Assembly: GCA_963744105.1 (NCBI GenBank)
Contig: CAVUSJ010000006.1
Coordinates: forward strand, 476,086 to 540,085
Length of the DNA: 64,000 nucleotides
Direction: 5' to 3'
Origin: DASUPK01 sp963744105
Lineage (GTDB): Bacteria > Actinomycetota > Thermoleophilia > Solirubrobacterales > 70-9
Shown here: one piece after another, positions 42,724-51,362 of the stretch
Numbering within the stretch: position 1 is the first letter of the stretch
How the letters are laid out: every line of letters starts with the position of its first letter
The notes under the pieces: generated by a model
The model's input: the letters and a program-made list of their open reading frames with translations, nothing else
Databases searched by the model: none
What the model was told of the DNA's origin: nothing
Program-made: the position numbers and the translations under genes

Positions 42724-43763
42724 CAGTGCTCGATGCGCACCTCGGCGCGCGGGTCGAGTGCGTCGCGGACGCCGTCCCCGAAGACGTTGATCCCCAGCAC
42801 GGCCAGGACGAGCATGCCTCCGGGGATGAGGGTGAGGTGCATGGCGCTCGGGATCAGGCGAATGCCGTCCCCGATCATCGTGCCCCACGACGGGTTCGGG
42901 GCCTGCACGCCGGCGCCGAGGAAGGAGAGGGCCGCCTCGAGCAGGATCGCGTTGGCGATCATCAGCGGGATGAAGACGATGATGCTCGAGGCGATGTTGG
43001 GGAGGATCTCGCGGAACATGATCCGGAAGTTTCCGGCCCCCTGCGAGCGCGCCGCCTCGACGAACTCCTTCTCGCGCAGGCTCAGCACCTGGCCGCGCAG
43101 GGGCTTCGCCATGTACGGCACGTAGACGACGCCGATGATGATCGCCGGGATCCATAGGGACGCCCCGTTGACCGTGAATAAGCCGAAGTCGAGCCCGCCG
43201 ACGGCCAGCGCCGTCCCGAGCGCGATGCCCAGCAGGATCACCGGAAAGGCCCAGATCAGGTCCATGGTGCGCGAGAGCACGCCATCCAGCGCCCCGCGGA
43301 AGTAACCGCCGGTGAGCGCGACGATCGTGGCGAAGAAACAGCTGATGAAGGTGGCGATGAAGCCGATCTGCAGCGAGTTTCGGCCGCCATAGAGCAGCCT
43401 CACGGCGACATCACGGCCGTTCGAGTCGGCTCCCAGGAAGAAGCGGCCGGTCCACGTCGGACCGGTCGGGATCCCGCCGGGCGAAACGACGTCCTTCCCA
43501 CCGACCGTGTCCGTGATGTGGTTGGCCGAGGGCGTGGTGTGCGCCACGTGCTTCGCGTACAGCGGCGCGCACAGACAGAGGACCACGATGAGCAGGAACA
43601 TCGCCCCGAAGGCGAGGGCCGTCTTATTACGGCGGAGGCGGCGTGCGGCCAGCTTGTACGGGCCGACGCCGCCCTCGCCCTGGACCTCGCTCGAGCCCAG
43701 GGGGACCTCCGGCTCCAGTGCTACCGGAACCCCCGGGCTCGGAGCGGTCGGGTCTGCTGCCAT
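42723..43763 (-). CDS. dppC: peptide ABC transporter permease, DppC type
   Basis: A 346-residue permease. The signatures HFLGTD-like FFLGADSNGRDVAVRLLYGGRN, the EAA loop REKEFVEAARSQGAGNFRIMF and the region SFLGAGVQAPNPSWGTMIGDG identify DppC/OppC. The N-terminal 45 residues are Pro/Glu-rich and probably cytoplasmic. I chose ATG 43763 with AGGA upstream. A short tandem (TGGCGCGCCC twice, 43770-43793) precedes it in the gap after dppA. Confidence 0.93.
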   Translation of the reverse strand: MAADPTAPSPGVPVALEPEVPLGSSEVQGEGGVGPYKLAARRLRRNKTALAFGAMFLLIVVLCLCAPLYAKHVAHTTPSANHITDTVGGKDVVSPGGIPTGPTWTGRFFLGADSNGRDVAVRLLYGGRNSLQIGFIATFISCFFATIVALTGGYFRGALDGVLSRTMDLIWAFPVILLGIALGTALAVGGLDFGLFTVNGASLWIPAIIIGVVYVPYMAKPLRGQVLSLREKEFVEAARSQGAGNFRIMFREILPNIASSIIVFIPLMIANAILLEAALSFLGAGVQAPNPSWGTMIGDGIRLIPSAMHLTLIPGGMLVLAVLGINVFGDGVRDALDPRAEVRIEH

Positions 43764-43821
43764 TTCGTCCTGGCGCGCCCTGGCGCGCCCCAATCTTCCT
43801 TTATTTCTCGGTTCTCGGTCT

Positions 43822-45477
43822 TTACTTCAGGGACCAGGTGCTCCAATCGTTCAGGTTGGTCGGGTGGACCTGGGCCGTATTGAAATCGATCCGGTCGCTG
43901 AAGAACTTCGGCACCTGCTCGGCTCCGAACACCGCGACGTAGGCCTTCTTCGCGGTGTACTCGTCAAGCGCCTGCCACTGACTAGCCACGGGCCCTAGGT
44001 TCTGGGTCGGCGTCGGCTCCAGCTTCTTCACCTGCTGATCGATGAACGGATCACTCACGTTGCCGAAATTCTCATTGTTCACCGGCTGGATCGCATCCGT
44101 TGTCAACAGCAGATAGAAGTCGACCGGGTTCGGGAAGTCGGCAATCCAGTCCGCGAAGCCGGTCTGGGGCGCGGTCTTCGCGTTCCCGATCGTCGGGAAG
44201 TAGGTCGTGTCCGAAATCAGCTTCGGAGTGGCCTTGTACCCGATCTTGTTCAGCAGGTCGGCGTAGTACTCGACGTACTGCGTCCGCGGCGCGCGCTGCT
44301 CGCCCCAGACGGTGACGTTCTGCCCCGCGGTGCCCGACTGCTGCACGAGCTGCTGGGCCTTGGCGATGTCGCCGTTGCCATCCGCGGCTCCGTACGGGCA
44401 TTCGCTGTCTGGATGCCCCGGGATCCCGGCTGGAATGAAGAAGCACTCCGGCTGCAGGAAGCCGCTCGCAAGTCGCTGCAAGGCCGGCCGGTCGATCGCC
44501 GTGTTGACGGCCTGCCGGGCCAGCTCATTGTTGAACGGCGGGATCTGCGTGTTCAGGAAGAAATAGAACGTCGACGGAATCGTCACCGGCTCGAAGCGGT
44601 CGCTCGCCTGTGACTGGACCTGCGGAACGATCGACGGCGGCAGGGTGTCGCCGGCGTCGAAGTTGTCCGCCTGGTTGTTGAGGACCTGCTGGGCCGCCGT
44701 CTGGGTGTTCGACTGGATCGTCACGTTGATCCTGTCGAGGTGACCCGTCGGGATGTCCGGGATGTTCAGCCCGGCGAACTTCGGGTTCTTGACCAGGCTG
44801 AACGACTTGTTCGGCACGATGTCAGTGACCATGTACGCGCCGACGCCCGGCGGCAGGTGCGTCGTCTGGGTGGTGTCCGGCGTACCACACGGGACCAAAC
44901 CCAATTCGGAGAACGCCAGCACGTTCGTGAACGCGCCATATGGCTGCAAGAGCTCGATCGTGATCTTGCCCGTCGCATCGTCGGTGCTGATGCCCGAGAT
45001 GTCGTTGCTCTTGCCCTCGTCGAATTCGGTCGCGCCGGCGACGTTGTCCGTCAGGAAGCTCTTGCCGCCCCAGTTGACCTTGATGGCGCGCTCGATCGTG
45101 CACTTGGCGTCGCTTGCCTTGACGGGCTGACCGTTCGAGAACACCAAGCCCTTGCGCAGGGTCATGGTGTAGGTCTTCTGATCGGACGAGATCTGCGGCA
45201 GGGCGGTGGCGAGACCCGGAATGAGCTCGTTGCCGCCAGGCGCGTTCTCGTGCTTGTAAGTGACCAGAGGCGTGTAGCTGATCCAGTCCGCCTCAGCGCC
45301 CTGGGTCGTGTACTGCTCCTGAGGGTCGAGGTAGTCCGGCGCGGTACCCATCAGGACTGTGGCCGTCCCTCCGTTCGACCCTCCCCCGCCACTGCTTCCG
45401 CCGCCGCAGGCCACCAGTCCCAGCCCCGCCAGCGCTGTCATCATTCCCAGCAGAAGCAGCCTTCCAAGCTTGCTCAC
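43822..45477 (-). CDS. dppA: peptide ABC transporter substrate-binding lipoprotein, family 5
   Basis: A 551-residue lipoprotein that captures peptides outside the membrane. The signal peptide ends in a lipobox GLVACGGG, with lipid-modified Cys followed by a Gly/Ser linker. Family 5 signatures are LDPQEQYTTQGAEADW, PGLATALPQISSDQKTYTMT and LRKGLVFSNGQPVKASDAK. GTG 45477 is chosen because GGAGG lies 9 nt upstream; the frame extends further but without such a signal. It is the first gene of the dpp operon and has a sigma-70-like promoter 52-80 bp upstream. Its ligand may be peptides or nickel; the family does not settle it. Confidence 0.93.
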   Translation of the reverse strand: MSKLGRLLLLGMMTALAGLGLVACGGGSSGGGGSNGGTATVLMGTAPDYLDPQEQYTTQGAEADWISYTPLVTYKHENAPGGNELIPGLATALPQISSDQKTYTMTLRKGLVFSNGQPVKASDAKCTIERAIKVNWGGKSFLTDNVAGATEFDEGKSNDISGISTDDATGKITIELLQPYGAFTNVLAFSELGLVPCGTPDTTQTTHLPPGVGAYMVTDIVPNKSFSLVKNPKFAGLNIPDIPTGHLDRINVTIQSNTQTAAQQVLNNQADNFDAGDTLPPSIVPQVQSQASDRFEPVTIPSTFYFFLNTQIPPFNNELARQAVNTAIDRPALQRLASGFLQPECFFIPAGIPGHPDSECPYGAADGNGDIAKAQQLVQQSGTAGQNVTVWGEQRAPRTQYVEYYADLLNKIGYKATPKLISDTTYFPTIGNAKTAPQTGFADWIADFPNPVDFYLLLTTDAIQPVNNENFGNVSDPFIDQQVKKLEPTPTQNLGPVASQWQALDEYTAKKAYVAVFGAEQVPKFFSDRIDFNTAQVHPTNLNDWSTWSLK

Positions 45478-45528
45478 CCTGAGTCCTCCTTGTAGTTGTC
45501 TCCCACTTCGGGAGTGGATCCCACCGGA

Positions 45529-45557
45529 GTCATATACCTGTAAACGTGGATCGTCAA
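45529..45557 (-). promoter_or_regulatory. sigma-70-type promoter of the dpp operon
   Basis: Reading leftward, TTGACG (45552-45557), a 17-bp spacer and TATGAC (45529-45534) match the -35 and -10 hexamers of vegetative promoters. It lies just downstream of the alaS terminator hairpin and upstream of dppA, where a promoter is required. Confidence 0.6.
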
Positions 45558-45560
45558 CCA

Positions 45561-45593
45561 TCACGCCCGAGCACCTTCGCCATTCGGGCGTGA
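45561..45593 (-). terminator. alaS terminator hairpin without U-tract
   Basis: A perfect 10-bp inverted repeat (45561-45570 TCACGCCCGA with 45584-45593 TCGGGCGTGA) with a 13-nt loop begins 2 nt past the alaS stop codon. There is no T-run, so it would be an I-shaped actinobacterial type terminator. It isolates alaS from the dpp promoter. Confidence 0.6.
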
Positions 45594-45594
45594 C

Positions 45595-48219
45595 TCAGGA
45601 GGCGAGCTTGGACTCAATGACGTCTCGCGCGGCCGAGAGCGCCTCGTCCAACTTGGAGGGGTCGCGGCCGCCGGCCTGGGCGACGTTCTCGCGTCCTCCG
45701 CCGCCCCCTCCGACGATCTGGGCGACCTCGCGGATCACGTCGGCCGCCGAGATGCCGCGATCGGTGACCTCCTTGCTGAAGCTCGCGACCAGCGCCACCT
45801 TGTCGCCGGCCGCGCCACCGAGCACCACCGCGGCCTCGCCGGCACGGGACTTGATCCGATCGGCGAGTTCGAGCAACGAGCGCTGGTCGGCGTCGTCCCC
45901 CCTGCCCACGAAGACCGTCACACCGCCGATTCTCTGCCCGGTGGCAGCCATCTCCTCGGCCTTCTTCGAGAGGTCGGCCGAGCCGGTCTGCTTGGCGCTC
46001 TGCTCCAGTCCCGCAAGGCGCTCGGCCAGCCGGCGGGCGCCCGCGACCGGGTCCTGCGCGGAGCCGACGATCCGGCCGATCTCGCTCAGGCTCCGCGATC
46101 GCGACCGGAACCAGTCGATCGCAGCCGGGCCGGTGAGCGCCTCGATCCGGCGGACGTTCGCCGCGCTCGATCCCTCGGAGGCGATCGCGAAGATGCCGAT
46201 CTCGGCCGTATTCGGGACGTGCGTGCCCCCGCAGAGCTCGCGCGAGACGTCCGCGACCTCGACCACGCGCACCCAGTCCCCGTACTTCTCGCCGAACAGG
46301 GCCATCGCGCCGAGCCGCTCGGCGTCCATCCGTGACATCTCGAGCGCCCGGACGAAGTGGCTCTCCTTGATCCAGTCGTTGACGCGGTCGCCGACGTCGC
46401 GGAGCTCGTCGCTCGTCAGCGGAGCCCCGTGGGTGAAGTCGAAGCGGAGCTTGTCCGGGCGCACCGAGGAGCCCGCCTGGCGCACGTGCGTCCCCAGCCG
46501 CTCCCGGAGCGCCGCGTGCAGGAGGTGGGTCGCCGTGTGGTTCCGCATCGTCGCGAAACGCGCCACGTGGTCGACCTCCGCCTCCACGCGGCCGCCGGCC
46601 TCGAGCCCGTCGCTCGGTCCGTCGAGCTCGACCGCCTGGTCCTCGCCGATCCGGTAGACGTCGGCCACCCTGGCGCTTCCCCCCGCCCAGCGGACCTCGC
46701 CCGCGTCGGCGACCTGGCCGCCGCCCTCTGCGTAGAAGGGACTCTCCTCGAGTTTGACGAGCGCCTTGCCGTTGTCGCCCCGAATCGCGAGCAAGCTGGT
46801 CTCGGCCCGCAGCTTCTCGTAGCCGACGAAGCGCGAGGGCGGTGCCTCCGAGGCGAAGCTGAGGACGGCGCCGTGATGGTCCTCGGATCCATGGGCGGTC
46901 GCGGTCCCCATCCGGGCGCGGGTGCGCTGCTCCTCCATCAGCTCCTCGAAGCCCTCGTCGTCGACCGAGAGGCCCTCCTCCGCCAACAGCTCCTTGGTCA
47001 GGTCGTACGGGAAGCCGTAGGTATCGTGCAGCTTGAACGCGTCCTCCGCGTCGACCCAGGAGGTCCGATCCTCGTGCGCGTGGCGGATCAGGTCGGCGAG
47101 CATCTGCTGGCCCCGCTCCAGAGTGCGGCCGAAGCTCTCCTCCTCGTCCGCCGCCCAGCGCATCACGGTGTCACGCTCAGGCGCGAGCTCCGGGTAGACC
47201 GGCGCGAGCAGCTCCAGCGCGCGCTCCGCGAATCTCTCCATGAAGGGCGAGTCGAGCTCGATCGAGCGACCCTGCTGGATCGCGCGGCGCATGATCCTGC
47301 GCAGGACATAGCCGCGATCCTCGTTCGACGGGACGACGCCCTCGGCGATCAGCGCGGCCGTGCCGCGCGAGTGATCGGCGAGGATCCGCATCGCGCGGGT
47401 GGTGGCCGCGTCCTGGTCGTAGGAGCGGCCGGACAGCTCCTCAGCCAGGTCGACCAGCGGGCGGAGCGAATCGGTGTCGAAGACTGAGTCAACGTCCTGG
47501 ATGATCGCCGCCATGCGCTCGAGCCCCATGCCGGTGTCGATGTTCTTCATGGGGAGCTCCGTGAGGACGCCGTCCTCGGAGAGGTCGTAGGTCATGAAGA
47601 CGTGGTTCCAGTACTCGACGAACCGATCGGTGTCGTCGCCGGGCAGGTCGCCCGGCTTGCCGAAGCTCTCGCCTCGGTCCAGGTACAGCTCCGAGCACGG
47701 TCCGCAGGGCCCGGTTGGGCCGGCCTGCCAGAAGTTCTCCGAGCGCGGCAGCAGGATGATCCGCTCATCCGGGACGCCGACCTTGCGCCAGATCTCGATC
47801 GCCTCGGTGTCGGGCCCAAGACCGAGCTCCTCGTCGCCTTCGAAGACGGTCACATAGATCAGCTCCGGGTCGAAGCCGAATCCCTCCACCGACAGCTCCC
47901 ATCCCCATGGGATCGACTGCTCCTTGAAGTAGTCGCCGAAGCTCCAGTTGCCGAGCATCTCGAAGAAGGTGAGGTGCCTGGCGGTGCTCCCGACCTCCTC
48001 GATGTCCGTGGTCCGGAAGCAGCGCTGGACGTCGGCGAGTCGCGGCGCGGGCGGCTCCTCCTGCCCGAGGAAGTACGGCTTGAACGGCTGCATGCCCGCC
48101 GTCGTCAGGAGGACCGATGGATCGTGGACGGGCGGGATCAGCGAGGCGGAGTGCACGATCCTGTGCCCCCGCTCCTCGAAGAACGAGAGGTACGTCTTGC
48201 GGATCTCGTCGACGTTCAC
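45595..48219 (-). CDS. alaS: alanyl-tRNA synthetase
   Basis: An 874-residue class II synthetase charging tRNA-Ala. DEIRKTYLSFFEERGH and QPFKPYFLGQEEPPAPRLAD belong to the catalytic domain (motif 1), and RHLTFFEMLGNWSFGDYFKE is motif 2. The editing domain carries the zinc ligands HNHTATHLLHAAL and RELCGGTHVPNT. The C-terminal domain ends in GGGGGGRENVAQAGGRDPSKL, typical of AlaRS. I chose GTG 48219; upstream sequence does not resemble AlaRS. Confidence 0.97.
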   Translation of the reverse strand: MNVDEIRKTYLSFFEERGHRIVHSASLIPPVHDPSVLLTTAGMQPFKPYFLGQEEPPAPRLADVQRCFRTTDIEEVGSTARHLTFFEMLGNWSFGDYFKEQSIPWGWELSVEGFGFDPELIYVTVFEGDEELGLGPDTEAIEIWRKVGVPDERIILLPRSENFWQAGPTGPCGPCSELYLDRGESFGKPGDLPGDDTDRFVEYWNHVFMTYDLSEDGVLTELPMKNIDTGMGLERMAAIIQDVDSVFDTDSLRPLVDLAEELSGRSYDQDAATTRAMRILADHSRGTAALIAEGVVPSNEDRGYVLRRIMRRAIQQGRSIELDSPFMERFAERALELLAPVYPELAPERDTVMRWAADEEESFGRTLERGQQMLADLIRHAHEDRTSWVDAEDAFKLHDTYGFPYDLTKELLAEEGLSVDDEGFEELMEEQRTRARMGTATAHGSEDHHGAVLSFASEAPPSRFVGYEKLRAETSLLAIRGDNGKALVKLEESPFYAEGGGQVADAGEVRWAGGSARVADVYRIGEDQAVELDGPSDGLEAGGRVEAEVDHVARFATMRNHTATHLLHAALRERLGTHVRQAGSSVRPDKLRFDFTHGAPLTSDELRDVGDRVNDWIKESHFVRALEMSRMDAERLGAMALFGEKYGDWVRVVEVADVSRELCGGTHVPNTAEIGIFAIASEGSSAANVRRIEALTGPAAIDWFRSRSRSLSEIGRIVGSAQDPVAGARRLAERLAGLEQSAKQTGSADLSKKAEEMAATGQRIGGVTVFVGRGDDADQRSLLELADRIKSRAGEAAVVLGGAAGDKVALVASFSKEVTDRGISAADVIREVAQIVGGGGGGRENVAQAGGRDPSKLDEALSAARDVIESKLAS

Positions 48220-48265
48220 GCGGCGGAGTCTAGGGACGGCTTCGCCACCAGACCGCGGCGGCTGC

Positions 48266-48321
48266 GACCGCCCAGCACGAAGGAACGGCGGCTTCCGCCG
48301 CCGTTCCCAAGTGCTGCGGTC
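48266..48321 (-). terminator. long interrupted hairpin between the VWA gene and alaS
   Basis: Three nested complementary blocks form one long stem: GACCG/CGGTC (48266-48270 with 48317-48321), CAGCAC/GTGCTG (48273-48278 with 48311-48316) and GGAACGGCGG/CCGCCGTTCC (48282-48291 with 48298-48307). It starts about 10 nt after the VWA gene stop when read leftward. There is no U-tract. It probably terminates the VWA transcript, or it could be a leader structure of alaS. Confidence 0.5.
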
Positions 48322-48331
48322 TGTGCCGCCG

Positions 48332-49300
48332 CTACGGGCTGATGGCGGTCGTGACCGCGGTCGGGCCGGCCAGCTTCTTGGCCTTGATCTTGAACCTGAC
48401 CCGTCCCTTGTGGACGTGGGAGAGGTTGATGACCGCATAGCTGCCGCCGCGAGTCTGCTTGGCCTTGATGTGCCCGCCGCGCTTCTTGGCGCTCTGGGCG
48501 ACCGCGGAGGAGTGCCCGCCGCCACCCTGGGTGAATCCGAACACCTGGATCTTCGACCCGGGGTTCCAGCTCGTCACGATCTGGGCGGTGTTCCCATCCG
48601 GGGCGAACGAGAGGCCCTTCACCTGACCCGGCTTCGTGAGGGTCTTGGTGATCTGAATCGGGTCCGGCTCGCAGTTGATCCGCGCGTTGATGATCGCCGC
48701 CACCGTCCGCAGCTGGGCGGTGTTGGTGACGTTGAACGGCGCCGGTCCACCGGTGTCGGTCGCGATCTGCTGGAGCACGGTCGGATCGACGGTCCCGAAC
48801 CCCACAACGTAGGTCTTGATGTTCGGGCTCTTCCAGACGTTGGGGTCCGGAGGGAAGTTCGGCTCGCCGTCGCTGAGGAAGACTCTGGCGTTGGCGCCAG
48901 GGTTCTGCGCATTCGCGACGCTGAAGCCCTGCTCGTAGTCCGTTCCGCCGTTGTCCGCCTGGACCGCGTTCAGCGCCGACTTGATCACGCCGAGGTTCGG
49001 CCCGATCGGCTTGGCGAGGAAGAGGGGCACAGCATCGCTTCCGAACTCGACCCCGCCCATCGTCTTGTCCGGATTGAGCGTGGCCAGAATGTTCACCATG
49101 TCGACGCGGAACCGCTGGTCATCGGTGACGGCCATCGACCCGGAGTCGTCGATGATCGCCTCCAGGTTGTTCGCCACGGTGCAGTTCGGCAGCGGTGCCG
49201 CTCCGGCGCTGGAGGCTCCGCCTCCGATCGCAAGGACGGCCAGCAGGCCAACCGTCGCGGCGGCACCCACCACGGCCTTGAGTCGTGAATCGAAGTTCAT
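48332..49300 (-). CDS. exported von Willebrand factor A domain protein
   Basis: A 322-residue exported protein. Residues 1-34 form a signal peptide ending SSAGAA. The VWA domain (about 40-215) has the metal-ion-dependent adhesion motif DDSGSM (residues 51-56) and a conserved VFLSDGEPN. The segment GGTDYEQGFSVAN has the MIDAS Thr, so the metal site is complete. A C-terminal beta-rich domain follows, with a His/Lys/Gly-rich stretch. GGGGAGAAG lies directly before the ATG. It likely mediates protein contacts at the surface. Its neighbours, mnmA upstream and alaS downstream, do not indicate a partner. Confidence 0.82.
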   Translation of the reverse strand: MNFDSRLKAVVGAAATVGLLAVLAIGGGASSAGAAPLPNCTVANNLEAIIDDSGSMAVTDDQRFRVDMVNILATLNPDKTMGGVEFGSDAVPLFLAKPIGPNLGVIKSALNAVQADNGGTDYEQGFSVANAQNPGANARVFLSDGEPNFPPDPNVWKSPNIKTYVVGFGTVDPTVLQQIATDTGGPAPFNVTNTAQLRTVAAIINARINCEPDPIQITKTLTKPGQVKGLSFAPDGNTAQIVTSWNPGSKIQVFGFTQGGGGHSSAVAQSAKKRGGHIKAKQTRGGSYAVINLSHVHKGRVRFKIKAKKLAGPTAVTTAISP

Positions 49301-49374
49301 TCTTCTCCCCTTCTGTCCCGGTTCATTTGCGTAGGCGCGCAACCTACTGCCAACAGCGGCGAATCGGAAGGGGG

Positions 49375-50811
49375 CTAAACGATCGTCCCGTGTCCGACCA
49401 CGAGGTCGCCGTCCAGCAGGCAGGCAACCTGCCCCGGGGCGACGCGATCCACCGGCTCGGCGAGCGAGACGATCGCCTCGTCGCCGCCGTCGGTCTCGAC
49501 CCGGCACTCTCGGCGAGGCGCGTGGTAGCGGAGCCGCACGCCGTCGACCCGCTCCGCGGGCCGGTTGAGCCTGGCGCCCCGGATTCGAACCCGTCGCGTG
49601 GCGAGCTCGTCGCGTGAGCCCGCGACCACCCGGTTGGCGGCGGCGTCGGTCGCGATGACGTAGAGGGGCTCGCCCCCGCCGACGCCGAGGCCCCGCCGCT
49701 GGCCGACGGTGAAGTTGTGATGGCCGTGGTGCTCGCCCAGACGGCGGCCCGAGCTGTCCACGATCTCGCCGCGCCCGTCCTCCAGCCCCGCATGGCGTCG
49801 GAGGAACTCCCGCTTGCCCTGGCCGGCCAGGAAGCAGAGGTCCTGACTCTCGGCGCGTCCGGCGACCTCGAGGCCGGCCCGCTCCGCCAGCCCCCGGACC
49901 TCGGGCTTGGTGAGCTCGGCGAGTGGGAAGCGGAGGCGCTCGAGGGACTCCGGCCGCAGGCCGGAGAGCATGTAGGTCTGGTCCTTGGCGCCGTCGGCGG
50001 CGCCGCTCAGCAGCGGCCCGAGGCCATCGTCGGCGAGACGGGCGTAGTGCCCCGTGGCGAGCTTTGCCGCCCCGAGCCGGTCGGCCAGCGCGATCATCGC
50101 GTCGATGCGGAGGTCGCCGTTGCATCGGACGCAGGGGTTCGGCGTGCGCCCCTCCGCGTAGCCACGCAGGAACGGGTCCACAACTCCCGCCCGGAACTCG
50201 CGCTCGAGGTCGAGCGTCAGGTGGGGGATGCCGAGCGAATGGGCGAGGTGGCGCGCCCCGAGGACCGCCTCCGGCGAACAGCAGCTCTTCTCGCCATCGG
50301 TCCGCTGATCGGCCCAGAGCTTCAGGGTCACCGCGACGACGTCGCGCCCTGCCTCGCGCTCGCGAAGCGCCGCGACCGCGGAGTCGACGCCGCCGCTGAG
50401 AGCGACGAGCACGCGCTCGCCATCGGCGGGGGGATCGGCGAGCCTGGTCCCCGACGCCGCCATTGCGGAGAGCGCCCGATGCAGAGCGTCGGCGGCGAGG
50501 ATGACGGCGTGCCGGTGCGTCGGAGCGAGGCCGCCGAGCTCCGCCTCGATCTCATCCGGGCCGACCCGGGCGGCCTCCAGGACCGATGCACCCTCGGCGA
50601 GCTCAGAGACCGCGGCGGCGGCGGCCGCGCTGGCCGCGCAGCCCTCACGGTCGAACGTGACGCGCGTGATCCGCCCCTCGTCCGCCAGCAGGGAGATCCG
50701 GACCAGGTCGCCGCAGGGCGCGCCGCCGGCGGAGCCGGAGAGGGCTCCCGCAGGGACGGGGCCGCGACGGCGATCGTCGGCGACGTACTCCTCGAAGAGG
50801 TCCCTGTTCAC
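49375..50811 (-). CDS. mnmA: IscU/NifU-like domain fused to tRNA 2-thiouridylase MnmA
   Basis: A 478-residue fusion. Residues 1-115 are an IscU/NifU-type scaffold domain with the first ligand Cys in GAPCGDLVRI and the second in REGCAASAAA. The third, normally Cys in the HCSxLAED motif, is Ala (RHAVILAADAL). Residues 125-475 are MnmA, which puts sulfur on U34 of Lys, Glu and Gln tRNAs: P-loop LSGGVDSAV, catalytic Cys in NPCVRCN and in SQDLCFLAG, and NFTVGQRRGLG. GTG 50811 is chosen; a TTG at 50835 is possible. No cysteine desulfurase is adjacent. Confidence 0.9.
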   Translation of the reverse strand: MNRDLFEEYVADDRRRGPVPAGALSGSAGGAPCGDLVRISLLADEGRITRVTFDREGCAASAAAAAAVSELAEGASVLEAARVGPDEIEAELGGLAPTHRHAVILAADALHRALSAMAASGTRLADPPADGERVLVALSGGVDSAVAALREREAGRDVVAVTLKLWADQRTDGEKSCCSPEAVLGARHLAHSLGIPHLTLDLEREFRAGVVDPFLRGYAEGRTPNPCVRCNGDLRIDAMIALADRLGAAKLATGHYARLADDGLGPLLSGAADGAKDQTYMLSGLRPESLERLRFPLAELTKPEVRGLAERAGLEVAGRAESQDLCFLAGQGKREFLRRHAGLEDGRGEIVDSSGRRLGEHHGHHNFTVGQRRGLGVGGGEPLYVIATDAAANRVVAGSRDELATRRVRIRGARLNRPAERVDGVRLRYHAPRRECRVETDGGDEAIVSLAEPVDRVAPGQVACLLDGDLVVGHGTIV

Positions 50812-50999
50812 GCGCTGAAGCTTAGGAGGCTCCAACCTGCCGTCTGCCGCCCCGGCTTGGTAACCCGTGTCGCATAGGTGGTGGCCTACCGAGGACCCCG
50901 AGGGATCTCCGGAAATCGACCCCCAAGCCAGTTGTGTTGGGTCAACGTAAGGAGCGGTTCGCGTACAGGCTCGGGCCTGCGTTCCAGCCTAGCAGCGGG

Positions 51000-51362
51000 T
51001 CAGTGGGTGTCCGGCTCGTCCTCCAGGTGCCATGACGAGATCAGGCCATCGCGCACGCCGAGATCGATCCGGACCCGCGACGTGTCACCGACCTCGCCGC
51101 TCTCCCGCCAGACGTACTGGAGCTCGGCATGGACCAGCACCCCCGAGCCGGTCTCCTCGATCTCGACCGGGACGTAGCGGCGAATCAGATGGTCGAAGAC
51201 CTTGCCGGCCCAGTCGACGGCCGCCTCCCGCCCCAGATAGAGCGTCCGCTCGGTGCGGATCCTCACCTCGGGATGAACGAGCTCGCCCACCGCGTCCCGG
51301 TCACAGTCGCTGAGCGCGGCCAGGAAGCGGCGAGCGAGCTCTTCGGAGTTCGTCGCGGTCAG
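51000..51362 (-). CDS. NTF2-like / SnoaL-type small domain protein, probable CTG start
   Basis: A 120-residue NTF2-like cone-shaped domain protein. The N-terminal helix (SEELARRFLAALSDCDRDAV) followed by ELVHPEVRIR is the standard opening of the fold, and the final beta sheet includes HAELQYVWRE and DLGVRDGLISSWHLED. No ATG, GTG or TTG exists before that helix; the frame opens at CTG 51360-51362, immediately after the stop of the membrane gene. A GTG at 51290 would drop the first helix and break the fold. I therefore annotate CTG as the start. The function is unknown. Confidence 0.6.
   Translation of the reverse strand: MTATNSEELARRFLAALSDCDRDAVGELVHPEVRIRTERTLYLGREAAVDWAGKVFDHLIRRYVPVEIEETGSGVLVHAELQYVWRESGEVGDTSRVRIDLGVRDGLISSWHLEDEPDTH

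Noticed and set aside
49560..49600. A tRNA-like GGTTCGAATCC string on the minus strand.
   Set aside because: It lies inside the mnmA coding frame and no acceptor, D or anticodon arms pair around it.
50812..50999. A gap of 188 bp searched for a 6S or 6C RNA.
   Set aside because: I could not fold a long closing stem with a central bubble or C-rich loops, so there is no support.
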